From Silene latifolia (Eukaryota > Streptophyta > Magnoliopsida > Caryophyllales > Caryophyllaceae), in contig NC_133526.1 of NCBI RefSeq assembly GCF_048544455.1, positions 10,990,001-11,054,000 of the forward strand: a DNA stretch of 64,000 bases, read 5' to 3'. Positions 45,675-57,261 of the stretch are shown one piece after another (the stretch's first letter is position 1; each line of letters opens with the position of its first letter). The position numbers and the translations under genes were made by a program. The notes beneath the pieces are model-generated. The model was not told the DNA's origin, did not search any database, and saw only the letters and a list, made by a program, of their open reading frames with translations.

Positions 45675-47265
45675 TCTCAATACTAATCCAACATCCCTTG
45701 ATGTAATTGGATTCATCATAGTCCATTTTCATCCAGAATTGAAAACTCAAATCTTCCTTTATGAAGAAAGGCATTAGCTCGTCATTCTTCAATGAGTGAT
45801 GAGTTATAACTTTTTCAAGATGATTGCTCCCACTAAATTCCATGTCTTCACATGATAATTGCCTAACTCCCACTCAATTCCACATGTTTCGAAATTGACT
45901 TCTCAATCGGAACTTTTAAGGAATTGAAATATAAATTGCATTTGCCAAGTTATTAAGATAGAACCATATATGTTCCCATCATATCCCTTCAAAATACCTA
46001 TTTTGAAGTGGTCTCATCTTAACCTTATTAAAAAGATTTTAATATCTAACTCACACATATCATAATGATGTGTAGCAATGTCATTATTCAAATATAAATA
46101 ATATTTAGAATACATCCTTTGAAATACCCTTTCGAAAGGAGGTTTAACCATTTCATTTTCACAATGAGGTTAATAAGTGACATTTGCTTGGTCAGTTCTT
46201 AACTTAGCTTTTTAAGATATCGGTATATCAATCATTGCAATCTCTAGTCATAAATCTCGTATATCTTAAATATACTAGAATGATACTATGATTTATTTAG
46301 GCTCTTAAGTAAATCTCGGTTGAAACTATAGGTCAAAATTTTATCACAAAATAATCTAAACTTAGTCAAAACTCTTATTAAGACTTTACATTAGTCATTT
46401 GTTCCAAAACTTTCTTTTGGTGTCCTCACGTAGTTATCTCAAGAATGTATTCTTTCGATTTACTTCACGTGGTCTCTTTAGTCATATAGAACTTGCTAGA
46501 GACCATAGATCTTATCCTTTGGGTATACTATTTAAATAGACATACCTCTATGCAAATCATTCTTCTCTTGCGTAGATCTCATTTACACAAGTACACAAGT
46601 TTAAACTCCCCTCGTGTGTTGTGTCCTCATTTTTCTCTCACTCTATCTTTAGAATAAATACACTAGAGATTCAAAGATAGCATATGAGACACTAATAATG
46701 ATTTTTGAAGTATAATGAGAACTACCTCATAGGTTGACTAATAGTTTTAGATTTTGTATGTGTACTTGGTGATTGACATTCCTTTAAGAGAGTTCATAGA
46801 CTCAATTTACTTTATAAATGATCATACACAAGACTTAAGCATGTGGACATATAATGAAACCCGTCATTATATTTGTCTATTAGATCACTTTAAGTCATAC
46901 GTTTCTAAGAACAAGCATTTTAAATAGGAATTTTTAGAACATAAGGATAAAATGATAAAACGGGTGACTTGGGTTGCAAACCAAGTCACCATTATCCAAA
47001 ATACAAACCATTATCCAAAATACTTTTCCATGTCGAACACGGAAATTTAAGGTTCTAAAATCCAAAACATAATTTAAAAGAAGACAATGAAAAGCAAAGC
47101 TCCATAAAAGCTATTCATAGCTTCTCCATGGTTTCTCATGCTTGCTTTTGCTTTCCTTTGTCTTTGCTTGGTGGAGGCCCTATTTACAATAAAAAGGGAG
47201 ATACATTATCACAACTTTGCATATCATAATACCATAGTTGAATTAGAAACATAAAAGAAGGATAG
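45675..47265 (-). other. Element A interior, non-coding
   Basis: AT-rich sequence continuing directly from 32677-33963 across the element B insertion. No frame or Pol motif is found. In a complete relative, protease and Pol would lie here, so this part appears deleted or replaced. Confidence 0.6.
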
Positions 47266-48168
47266 TCATTTACCTACTGGAGTAATCTTTCCAGCTTTGA
47301 TATCACCAAGGTATTTGGAACAATTTCTTTTCCAATGTCTCATACCATTACAATAATGGCATTTATCAAGAGGACCCTTCTTGATCTTTGAAGTGCTAGC
47401 TTCATTAGGCTTAGCTTTGGTGAATGTGGGAGCTTGCTTCTTGCCCTTTCTCCCATTCTTCTTGAACTCCCCCTTACTCTTAGTGCTTATATTAAGCACA
47501 TCTTTGGGAGGGTTCACATTTAACCCCATGTCCCTCTCGGCTTGCACAAGTAACTTGTGCAATTCCTCAAGAGACACATCCTTGTCTTGCATGTTGAAAT
47601 TCACCCGGAATTGCACATATGCCTTGACTTTGGACAAGGAGTGTAGAATCCTATCTACGATGAGTTCTTTGGGGATTTCAACCTTTTGAATTTTCAAGGT
47701 CTCGACAAGCTCCATAAGTTTGAGCACATGAGGGCTAACCTTTTGGCCCTCTTTGAAGTCGAGATCAAAGAATGCCGCGGCCGCCTCATATTGGACGATC
47801 CGCGGAGTTTGTGAAAACATGGTCACAAGTTTGGAGTAAATCTCATTAGCATTGCCCATTTTAAAGGCTATCCTTTGGAGGTCCGCCTCCATCGCAAATA
47901 TCAAGACATTTTTCATTGCGGCGGACTCCTTTTGGTAAGCCTCATATGCTTCCCTAGTGGCCGCGGTGGACCTAGTGGAGGGCTCGGATGGAGAGGCCTC
48001 GGTAAGGTAACGAAGCTTGTCGTCACCTTCGGCGGCTAATTTGAGTTGGGCATCCCAATCGGAGAAATTTGACCCATTCTTTTCAAGTTTACATCGATCC
48101 ATAAAGGATCGGAGCCATGGCGAACTAGCGAGAGGCGTGGCATTAGGGGTTGGTGTTGGTGTTGCCAT
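47266..48168 (-). CDS. Gag of element A
   Basis: 300 aa with a Copia-type Gag (UBN2-like) organisation. A Pro/Thr-rich start comes first. WLRSFMDRCKLEKNGSNFSD then stands where Copia Gags have their NYxxW-type motif. A helical core (IVQYEAAAAFFDLDFKEGQ, then PKELIVDRILHSLSK) follows. A single CCHC zinc knuckle, CHYCNGMRHWKRNC, lies near residue 275, and a stop comes 25 residues later. The frame is intact despite the absence of Pol, suggesting the element keeps its own particle protein and borrows enzymes. It follows a long leader of about 2.3 kb from the 5' LTR that carries repeated stem-loops (48332-48690). Confidence 0.85.
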   Translation of the reverse strand: MATPTPTPNATPLASSPWLRSFMDRCKLEKNGSNFSDWDAQLKLAAEGDDKLRYLTEASPSEPSTRSTAATREAYEAYQKESAAMKNVLIFAMEADLQRIAFKMGNANEIYSKLVTMFSQTPRIVQYEAAAAFFDLDFKEGQKVSPHVLKLMELVETLKIQKVEIPKELIVDRILHSLSKVKAYVQFRVNFNMQDKDVSLEELHKLLVQAERDMGLNVNPPKDVLNISTKSKGEFKKNGRKGKKQAPTFTKAKPNEASTSKIKKGPLDKCHYCNGMRHWKRNCSKYLGDIKAGKITPVGK

Positions 48169-48331
48169 TGTTATGAGAAAAGAGAAGTGGTCTACAAAAC
48201 AAAATATAAGGAGTAAACAAATGTCGTATAAATAATACTCGTAAAAATGTATGATTTAAACAAGCTTTATGCATTTTTCTAGTGACCTCTACCCAACTAG
48301 ATAAATGATTCCAAGACCCAAATTCATATTA

Positions 48332-48690
48332 ACTTGGGCACGGTGTGGCCGATGAAACCCTCATCAATATAACTCGGTGGATTAACGTTTTAATCGATTC
48401 TACTTTTAGAACTCTTGGTCGATAATATTACATTAACATTTATCTATATCCCAAAACACATTCAACAAGGGGACGGTGTGGCCGATAAAACCCTTATCGA
48501 AAAACTTTTGTTGAGTTCAATCCAAATTTCGAATAAATGTGTCCATGATCCAAACCCACATTAACTTGGGCACGGTGTGGCCGATGAAACCCTCATCAAC
48601 ATGAATTCTGTGGATAGACATTTATCACCCACTTCCCCTACGTAACAAGGTTTGTACCCCGGTGTGGCCGAGTGCACTCCCTCACGAAAT
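48332..48690 (-). repeat. Repeated stem-loops in the leader of element A
   Basis: The core cggtgtggcc occurs at 48341, 48474, 48573 and 48660. In the first three it is followed by gatgaaaccctcatc, gataaaacccttatc and gatgaaaccctcatc. These are hairpins whose middle copy changes on both sides (G-C to A-T), so pairing is kept. On the minus-strand RNA each unit is a gatga/tcatc stem followed by cgg-ccaca-ccg. The fourth copy has a different palindrome (gagtgcactc). Confidence 0.8.
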
Positions 48691-48699
48691 AGGTTTTCA

Positions 48700-50430
48700 T
48701 GGTTTCTACTCTTTGGTAAGGCTATGTCTCAATTAATTGTTTTAGCGAGAGGTCATGTCAATTTATTATCTATCACGTTTTAAGTGAACTAAAGCGGTGA
48801 ACTACGATAATTGTAATTGACACGGTCGATAAACTCGATGAAAGAAGATGCATGTTTTAGTTATGGCGATTTAGCGATGCATGTGACATAAAATAAAATG
48901 CAAGCAAAACGATAAATAAATCCTAGTATGGCCTATCCTAAAATAGAAAAACTCTTTAACTATTACATATTCGGAAACCAACTCCATTGGTCCCTTGAAC
49001 TTCGGTTGTGGCACGCATCTCGAGGTAACACCATCTTTATGTATCGCCATTCTTGAAGAAATCCGTCTTTGGGAACTCCGGAATGAATAAAATTACATAA
49101 TAAATTACATAATTCCTATTATAAATTTGTAACTAAAATAAAATAAATCTATTAAATTACAAAACGGTGATACGAGATCACAATAAAATTACAACCGAAT
49201 CGATATTCCCATACATTTCGGGAAATACCAATTAAAATCTAAGGCCATACTAAGTAAAATTACATAATTCAAAATTACGTAAAATAAAATTATGACAATC
49301 ATAAAGAAAAATGCAGCATTATAATATGTATGAACATGCTTCATTTTATGCTAAATCGCCTTTAATTAGCCAATATCGTATATTACTCGGTTTTTACGGA
49401 TTTGCGTGATTTCAACATTTTATAATCACAAAAATTACATAAATTTATATTTATGCACTAGTTAATTACCCTAAACACTTAGGACTCAAAATTTAGTCTT
49501 CACTAATAAATTGACCATAATTAACTCAAAAATCTAAAATTGTTCATTAATAGTCCAAAATTACAAAAATAAGCTATTAAACTTCAAATAAATCACAAAA
49601 CTTCAAACAAATTCAAAATTTGAAATTTAAACTCATGAACATTCTGGAAAAATACCATGACACTCATAATGTTCAAAATCTTAGGTTAAAAAATTTCGAA
49701 ATTTTCCGGAAAAACAATGTTGCGGTTTATCGATTTTAACTAAAATAATCATAAAACATGAGGAAAAATTATATTCATTAACTTTTCAATTTTAGATCTG
49801 AAAATGATAATAAAAAGCAACATTAGATGTTTTTCTTAAGTCATAGATTATGTTTTATTAATTTTTCACTAATAATGTCACTATTTATGCTATTTTTCTT
49901 CAAAAATCCATAAATCATGCAAAAAAAACTTCTTTATAGCCAATTATTTTACACACTTCTTGTAAAATTGCATGTGACAACATATTAAAAAACTATGACC
50001 AGATTCGAAATTTAACTCATATTAACCTATTTTTCACCTAAATCCGAATTTAATAATGAAAAATCCATTTTTCGAGTATAACAAGTCCAAAAAATGTGAA
50101 AATTTACAGGTTATCTCAAAATAATATATGTGACAACATATCCAAAAATCACTGGAAAATTCGAAGTATAACAAATTTTAGACCGAAAATGACATTTTTA
50201 CTCATAAAATCATATTTAAATGTCATTATTGTATAATATGAACAACAAAAATCCGTAAAATTAACCAAAATATCCTAAAACATTTTAGGACCAGAAATAT
50301 TAACATGCATGGATGAATTTCGTGATATATCATAATAACACAAAATATACAAGTTTTATATGTTATTTTTTATAACTCGGAAAAACTTTTAACCGATTTG
50401 CATGCAAAAACCGTGGCTCATGATACCGAT
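48700..50430 (-). other. Rest of element A leader, non-coding
   Basis: AT-rich sequence between the stem-loop repeats and the 5' LTR. The minus-strand iMet-like primer site (ggtatcatgagcc, with one extra base compared with the standard site) is at about 50416-50428. No frames. Confidence 0.6.
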
Positions 50431-51704
50431 TGAAGGAAATGTAGATTTATATACATACTAACATACTCATATATGTTTAAATTAATTTGTCATAAAATTA
50501 AATAAGGATTTCATGCATGCAAACAATGATAAAATAGAAGAGAAATCATGTCCTTACATTGGTGATTTCGGATATATTGGGCACAAAAGAAATCTCCTTT
50601 TCTTTTGTTCTTGAGCTTTCCTAAGATGGAAGAACAAGATCCAAGTATAGGATCTCTCCTTAGGATTAATACCCAAAGCTTTCTCTTAATCTAATTAATA
50701 TTACAAGAACTAGTATAATATTAATCTAGTAGAAAATTGAACCAAAATATTTATAAAACACTTAAATGTTTCGGTTTTTAGAGAGAAGAAGAGGAGGATT
50801 TTTATTCTCTCTAGAAAAATGTATTTTGGATGAGTGAATGATAGAATGAATTAGCACACCCAAGGAGTAATGTGTTAAGCAAAAATCTAAGGCAAAACCC
50901 TTGCCTTTCCCTTGGTAAAACCGGGTAGGAGGGAAGAGGAGGGAAGAGAGCTCACCCAATGCATACCCTTGTTTGCCTTAACAATGCAAACTAGGGTTGC
51001 ATGCCTACTCTTATTAGTAATCATTGTGTTTACTAATTATGATTAAACAACACAATGTTAGACTAATGCTCCTCCCATTTTCGGCACTTACATAATATGG
51101 ATTCCATATTATTTTTGTCAATTGTCAATATGTCACATGTCACATAAATTTGTTATGTATTTTTAACATATTAAAAATCAACGTATTAATAAAAATACGT
51201 CACATACAAAAATCGACTTAGTAATTTCATAATTACTTGTGCCAAAATATTTTACCAATTTTATAAATCACAACAGATTGCATTTATAATAATTCATTCA
51301 TTCCGATTGTTTCTTTAAACAATAATTTCATCCGAGTAATGATACAATTCAATCACTCAGACCGTATCTCATTTAATCGCATTTCAATATGATACGTAAA
51401 TTTTACTTCCAAAATCGTCCGTCAATTTTCAAGTAATTTAATTAACTCGTAACGTTATACGATTAATTAAATAATCAATTAAGAGTATTGCCCTATAGGT
51501 ATGACCTAGGGGGTCAACTGATCACCACCGTCACACGACAGATAATGTCAAACTCTAGTCGACCAATCATTACCGATATATGTTGACCAGTTGACAGTAA
51601 CAATATTACTTCCCAATTGTATTCTATATAATGAGACTTAAACATGTGATCATCATGATCAACAGTCGTGATCGCATTATTGTCGGAGGACACATATTCT
51701 AACA
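50431..51704 (-). repeat. 5' LTR of element A
   Basis: 1274 bp, near-identical to 26937-28216. It is followed by the gtcga duplication and then by LINE ORF2 sequence. Confidence 0.9.
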
Positions 51705-51709
51705 GTCGA

Positions 51710-54603
51710 ACCAAGGGAGAAGTCCCATTAACCCAAGGACTTTTAAGAAGGTCTACAGAGGAACCATTACCGAGCTTCCAGGAGAAGCCAGGAGCAAAAG
51801 CAAAAGCTGTGCGACATAAGCCAGACCATAAAAAGGATGGATGAGAGACCTTAGATATGGATGCAGGAGCCGGTAGGTCCTTCCTATACTTGGGCAGCAT
51901 AAATTTTGCTCATAAACCAGATGGCTGGTGATGAATACGCCAAAAATTCTTCATAAGGGAAGCCTGACTTAACATCGAGACAGATTTCAGACCAAGGCCT
52001 CCATCTTCCCGAGGACGCTGCAAAGAGTCCCTAGAGAGCCAATGAATAGATCTATGACGAACATCTTTGCGCCACCAAAAAACCGCAATCAAAGAGTCAA
52101 GTTTCTTATAAATTCCGACCGGGAAAGGAATTGAAGACATCCAAAAACGTATCGAACCTAATATAATAGAGTTGATGATGAGCAATTTGCAAGGCTGGCT
52201 GAGGTGCAGCGAAGACCAAGCAATAATACGAGTTGTCATCTTGTCCAACAAGGGTTGAAAAACCAAAGACTTCTTTGAAGGAAGATCAACAGGGACCCCC
52301 AAATAATTCCCAAAACTATCAGAAGTTTTCATCTTCAGAATAGATGACATATGAGACTTAAAATCAGCTGGTGCATTTGGACTGAACTTAATAAAAGACT
52401 TATCTAGATTTATCATCTGTCCCGAGGCAAGCTCAAAGCACCGAAATAAGTCCCGAAGAGTCTCAAAAGAAGTTGGAGTAGCTTTAGAGCAAATAAACGC
52501 AACATCAGCATAAAAGAGATGTGTGATCGGAGGTGCATACCGAGAAATCTTAAGACCAGATAAGGTGGTAGCCTTCTCCGCAGCACGCAACTGGCAAGAT
52601 AAAATCTCCATGCACATAATAAACAAATAAGGTGAAAGAGGATCACCTTGCCTCAGACCACACGATGGTCTAAAAGAAGTAGAGGGCTCGCCATTGATGA
52701 TAATATTATAAGTTACAGTTGAGAGGCATTCCCAGATAAAATTTTGCCAGAAAAGCAGGAACCCGAATTTCTTCATGATCGCAATAAGAAACGGCCAAGA
52801 CACACGGTCAAACGCTTTATGCATATCTAGTTTCAGAGCCGCATAAGAAACCGTTCCTTTCTTTGTTTTATTAAGATAATGCATGATCTCATGAGTAATA
52901 AGACATCCATCTGACATAAGCCGAGAAGGAACAAAAGCCTGCTGAGAATCCGAAACAATCGATGAAATGACAAGCTTGAGACGATTAGCAAGACATTTGG
53001 AAGCAAGGCGATAAATAACATTGCAGAGACTGATAGGACGATATTGAGAGATCAGTTCCGGCTTGTCGACCTTTGGGATAAGAATAATATGAGTATTATT
53101 CCACTCTTTCAACATCACCCCCGAATTAAGGAAACGAAGCAGAGCCATAGTAACCAATTGCCCAACCTGGGGCCAGAACGTCTGGAAAAATTTCGGAGTT
53201 ATGCCATCTGGCCCAGGTGATTTAGATCCATCCATACCATTGAGAGCATGTATAATATCGATCGCGTGAAAGGAGCCGAAAGCACCAAACGATCTCCGAA
53301 ACTTAGTCATGCGGCGGTCAAGTGACTCAAGCAATGGCTCAATAAAACCTCTCGGCGGCAGGATCTTGAGGAGGTGTAGAACACAGAAGTTCCTGAAAGA
53401 AAGAAGTAATCTCCAACGAAATCAGTTCCGGCTCAAATAACCATTCTCCCGAGACAGACCGTAAAGCGAGGATACGTTGATGCGAAGATCGTTGTTTGAC
53501 TCGGGAATATAAGAATCTCGATGGTAGACCATCCAAAATATCGCTTTTCAACTTTGCACGTTGCAGCCAGTACGCATGCTGTGTCTGGAGAAGTTGAAGC
53601 TGATCAGAGCGAACTTGCTGAAAATACGTTGCTGACTCAACATCCACAATCCGAGTACTTGAGGATTGAATTCTATGTTGAATCTCAGACCAATTAATAC
53701 CATGGGATAGCCGATGATGAATCACCCATTGCATTATAGAAAAACGTACAGACGATAGACGGCGTGATAAAACATACATAGGAGAACCAGGAATAGAAAG
53801 CCGCCAGGCACAGTCAACAATGTTTGCAATTTCTGGAGAACTGAAACACTAGTTATCAAGACGATAAGGGCGTCGGCCAGACTTTGAGATAGGGAGAAAC
53901 TTGAGGATAATAGGTGCATGGTCCGAAATAAGAATGGGGAGATGCAAAATCGATGCAGCAGGGAAAAGGTGAAGCCAATCATTGTTAGCATATCGCGGTC
54001 AAGCCGTTCCATAATCGATTGATCATCAGAGCGATTATTGAACCAGGTAAAAGGGGGACCAAAGAAAGGAACGTCAAGCAATGAATTATCCAATCTCCAG
54101 GAGGTAAAATCCTGTTGGCCGCGTATGACATTGGATCCACCTAATTTATCAGAATGCAGTTCAACTTGATTAAAATCACCAATAATAATAAAAGGAGACA
54201 GACCCGAAATTAAATCAGAAATTGCGTTCCATAAAGGTAGACGAAACTCAAAAGCTGGTTCACCATATATAAACATCATATACATATCTTTCTTTGTACA
54301 TACATGGGTAGCACCTAAAGATACAGTACACAATATAAAGTGAGGGTTAATAACTAAAGAGTTAAGTACAACAGAATCATCCCAACGCAAAAGAAGACCC
54401 CCACTATGTCCAACAGAGTCAATGCCGCAAAAATGAGGGAGTCCAAGGTGAGATGTCTTAGCAGCAGCAGATGATACCGATGTCATAGTTTCTTGCAGAA
54501 ACAAAATTGACGGATGATATTGATGGATACACCAAAATAGAAAAGGAATTGTAGGATCATCCGTCTCTCCTAATCCCCTACAATTCCAGACAAAAGTTGT
54601 CAT
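51710..54603 (-). pseudogene. LINE ORF2: endonuclease and reverse transcriptase, degraded
   Basis: Starts with ATG at 54603 overlapping the ORF1 stop. Endonuclease: FVWNCRGLG, LQETM, IIGDFNQVE and MERLDRD (54603 to about 53870). RT (from 53334): GMDGSKSPGPDGITPKFFQ, PISLCNVIYRLASK, LKLDMHKAFDRVSW and CGLRQGDPLSPYLF. The catalytic box reads FYADVAF where plant L1 has FYADD, so one of the two catalytic aspartates is lost. Frames break near 53770-53850 and near 53340. After 51900 a shifted piece (LGNGSSVDLLKSPWVNG) leads to the element A junction. The C-terminus is at 25814-26936. It is inactive on at least three counts. Confidence 0.88.
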
Positions 54604-56255
54604 TTGAAAACGGGTGGCGAATTAAGGTCCGCCACCAGACCATCAGCTAGCAAGTCTTCAGCACTGTAACATGGCAAAAAAGAAACAGATAAGGGATGAG
54701 AAACTAAATGAAAAAGAAAGAGCTCATCTGGACGAAGACGCTTGTTTGGTTGATGCTCAACAGTGTCATAATCAATGGAACTGAATAATCTCTTACCAGA
54801 CGGCCTCAAACCATTAGCAAAAAAATTAGAAAACTTAGGAAAACAAAACGAAAAAGGAGGAATAGAAGATGAACCTAATATCAATTTAGGATCCATTGAT
54901 GCTAGGTTCATATTACACTCCAAATCAAAACAGGAGACTCTGTTCGTCCGTTTAAAAGTCGCATGACTAGACGAACTAACACCGAAAGTTACCTTTCTTT
55001 TATAAACTAGGGTAAGTGCCCTAGAAACAGGTTCCACAGGCTCCATAGCAACATCAGAAGAAAAAGCGAGTGTGTCACGAAAAAGGCATCCAATATCAAT
55101 AACCTGGGTCGGGAGCGTGGGAGAACGAAGGCCCAACAAAGTAGTGTCCTCCATAACATCTTCAGGAACATGCATACGGAAAGCTGGTGATGGCAGATGA
55201 GCAGGGGAAGACTGAGGTACAAAACGAGATGATGAAGGCGGATCAAAAGCCGAGCTTCCACGCAAAACAGGGAACGATTCCAACAGAACTTCCCGGGCAT
55301 GATCCTCATGAACCTGGAACTCAGGTGGGGCCGAAGAAGACGGTCCTGCAATATCAGGCTCCTCCGAGTCCGAGGACGAGAAGGAAAAAACAGGGGAAGC
55401 ACCCCCTGAATCCAACACAACCGTATCATTCTCATCAGTCAGATTGATATCCGAACTAAGATACCTATAACGTGGTGGGAGACCCATAATCTCCGTGGAG
55501 TAAAACGGAGAGCCAGCCGGACCATGAAGAACATCAAGATCCCGAGCAGAGAGAGCGTCCATTCGGGCTCGAATAGCACGAGCTCCAGCAGCTTTACTGG
55601 TAGGACAGAGAGAAATCCGATGGCCAACCTGGCCGCAAGTCTTACAGAACCTGAAAATGCCTTCGTAAGAGAAAGCAATCCACTGTTGTTCTCTTTCATT
55701 CAAGGCCAAGTAGCAACCTGGAATCAAGGGCTTGGAGAGGTCAATCCAAACCCTTACGCGAACAAAATTTCGAGGAGGAAGAAGGGAAGGGTATGATTCC
55801 TCTTCACATATATCGCCCATATGGGACAACAAGAACGCAGCAACCGAAGTGTTCATCAAGTGAAACGGAAGATGTTTCACCCTGATCCAAATAGGAACAA
55901 TATGGAACAAGAGGTTATCAGCTGTCGATGTGGACGAAATTGGACGGAAGATTAGCAAGCCACCGTCCAAGTTAACCGTCTGCCTATGTCGGAAGTAGTT
56001 GTAATCCAGATTGGACGAGAAAGAAAAGAAATAATACGGCTCAAAACGACGAACAGAAACCGTACCATTTAATTTCCACTTAGCTGTAACAATCTCCAAG
56101 ATACGAGCAATTGTCAGGTATCGCTGATCTTGAAACCTTGCCAAAAGAGTCCTTGACTCATCAATATCGGTGAAGTCTACGCAGAGATGAGGAGGAAGTT
56201 GCAAACAGGCACCATCTCGACAAGGAGCAGAGGAAGAAGCAGACGTAGACGCCAT
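54600..56255 (-). CDS. LINE ORF1 (DUF4283-type RNA-binding protein)
   Basis: 551 aa. The N-terminal DUF4283-like fold (FQDQRYLTIARILEIVTAKW, then LLIFRPIS and the IWIRVKHLPFHLMN strand) is followed by a CCHC knuckle, CKTCGQVGHRISLC, at about residue 205. A long low-complexity Ser/Pro-rich region fills the C-terminal half. This is the usual ORF1 of plant L1 elements, which binds the LINE RNA. The stop TGA overlaps the ORF2 ATG (54600-54603), which would allow reinitiation. The frame is intact although ORF2 is not. Short TA repeats just upstream (56255-56270) mark the 5' UTR. Confidence 0.88.
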   Translation of the reverse strand: MASTSASSSAPCRDGACLQLPPHLCVDFTDIDESRTLLARFQDQRYLTIARILEIVTAKWKLNGTVSVRRFEPYYFFSFSSNLDYNYFRHRQTVNLDGGLLIFRPISSTSTADNLLFHIVPIWIRVKHLPFHLMNTSVAAFLLSHMGDICEEESYPSLLPPRNFVRVRVWIDLSKPLIPGCYLALNEREQQWIAFSYEGIFRFCKTCGQVGHRISLCPTSKAAGARAIRARMDALSARDLDVLHGPAGSPFYSTEIMGLPPRYRYLSSDINLTDENDTVVLDSGGASPVFSFSSSDSEEPDIAGPSSSAPPEFQVHEDHAREVLLESFPVLRGSSAFDPPSSSRFVPQSSPAHLPSPAFRMHVPEDVMEDTTLLGLRSPTLPTQVIDIGCLFRDTLAFSSDVAMEPVEPVSRALTLVYKRKVTFGVSSSSHATFKRTNRVSCFDLECNMNLASMDPKLILGSSSIPPFSFCFPKFSNFFANGLRPSGKRLFSSIDYDTVEHQPNKRLRPDELFLFHLVSHPLSVSFLPCYSAEDLLADGLVADLNSPPVFK

Positions 56256-56904
56256 ATATATATATAGATATATAAACAGAATACTATTTGTTTGATATCT
56301 TTTGAGTTTTTCTTTATATTTTTTATATCATAGAACTTAAACAGATGAAAAAAAAAGGACCTGTAAACAGAGAAGAGAAGAAAGGAGAAAGCAGGTAGAC
56401 GGAAATTTATAGGTTGGAAAAATAAACATACGAGATGACACATGGAAGGCAAGATAACAGAAAAAGGACAGCTCAGATAGCAAGTAGGGTGTTAGGCAAG
56501 TGTTTTAGGGGAAAAATCAGGAAGTTTGGCGAGGTAGTGGGAGGGTTAGGCTGAGAAGGCGGTGGATAGGGTTAGGGAAACAAGATAAGAACAAGGACTC
56601 CATAGGAGAACTCCAGAGGGAGAAATTCATTTCTTTTTAGTTATGACCTAATGCCTTATAAAAGTTCTCTTACTTCAACTATAACGTTGGGGTTCAGTTT
56701 TCACCCATAAGGCCGCGACATAATACACTTGAAAAAAAGAAATAAAAATCTTATACTATATTTACTGAATATAATTTCAAAATCAATTTTATTATGAGGT
56801 TAATCCGCAATCTATGAAACACGGCTTGGTGAAGTCAAGTTAATGTTCGGGTCGAACCAAAAATGGGCTTGGATTAGGAAAGTAAAGTCGGCGAATTCGG
56901 TAAT

Positions 56905-56914
56905 GTATATACAC
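56905..56914 (+). promoter_or_regulatory. Likely TATA box of SF3B1
   Basis: gtatatacac lies about 25-35 bases before a pyrimidine-rich start region (ttcttcgcctctagttctct, about 56930-56950) and about 95 bases before the 5'-UTR intron donor. The LINE insertion junction is 247 bp upstream. Confidence 0.5.
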
Positions 56915-57006
56915 ACCCATCTTCAGAAATTCTTCGCCTCTAGTTCTCTACACACTCTCTTTCTCTCCCCATATCCATCGGATTGATTGATTTCTTCTCA
57001 ATCTCG

Positions 57007-57261
57007 GTACGTAATTCTCTCTCAATCTCCTTTTCTCTTTTAATTAATTTAATTTCCTCGTTTTTAATTCTACTTTAATTAACATCTTCATCAATCTGTG
57101 ATTAGGGTTTACTATTAATTCCGTCTTAATTTAATTTCACTGCTCAAATTCGATTCGCTAATTAGGGTTTCATCTTATATTCACCTTAATCAGGGTTCAA
57201 CTATCCGATTCAATTACTTATTAACTGATTTCAATTTATATCTATTGCAAATTATTTACAG
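57007..57261 (+). other. 5'-UTR intron of SF3B1
   Basis: The donor ctcg/gtacgtaa and acceptor ttatttacag/gttgaa enclose about 255 bp of AT-rich sequence. The leader exon then runs 78 bp to the ATG. The same acceptor and leader are found in the short copy at 20788. Confidence 0.75.

Larger units (their letters stand above)
26937..51704 (-). mobile_element. LTR retrotransposon A (gag only), nested in the LINE
   Basis: LTRs 26937-28216 and 50431-51704 have TG...CA ends. The 5-bp duplication gtcga is at 26932-26936 and 51705-51709. An iMet-type primer site, somewhat altered (ggtatcatgagcc on the minus strand, next to 50430), puts the 5' LTR on the right. The LTRs differ by roughly seven substitutions plus a 7-bp and a 1-bp indel, so the insertion is recent. 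Only a Gag frame remains; no Pol motif is found in its own sequence. Its interior carries element B (33969-45669) and solo LTR C (28468-32671). Confidence 0.9.
25741..56657 (-). mobile_element. L1-type LINE, split by nested LTR elements
   Basis: Minus-strand LINE with its 3' poly(A) as the T run 25741-25751. The target repeat is ataaaagttctc at 25729-25740 and again, extended by tt, at 56658-56671. Its own length is about 6.1 kb (25741-26936 plus 51710-56657). The remaining 24.8 kb are LTR element A and its passengers. ORF1 and ORF2 overlap by ATGA. The reading frame of the C-terminal region runs through the A insertion point once one GTCGA copy is set aside. The 5' end lies about 0.25 kb from the likely SF3B1 TATA box. 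Confidence 0.9.

Noticed and set aside
55187-55796. Plus-strand frames of 86-90 codons
   Set aside because: Opposite strand of LINE ORF1 low-complexity region.
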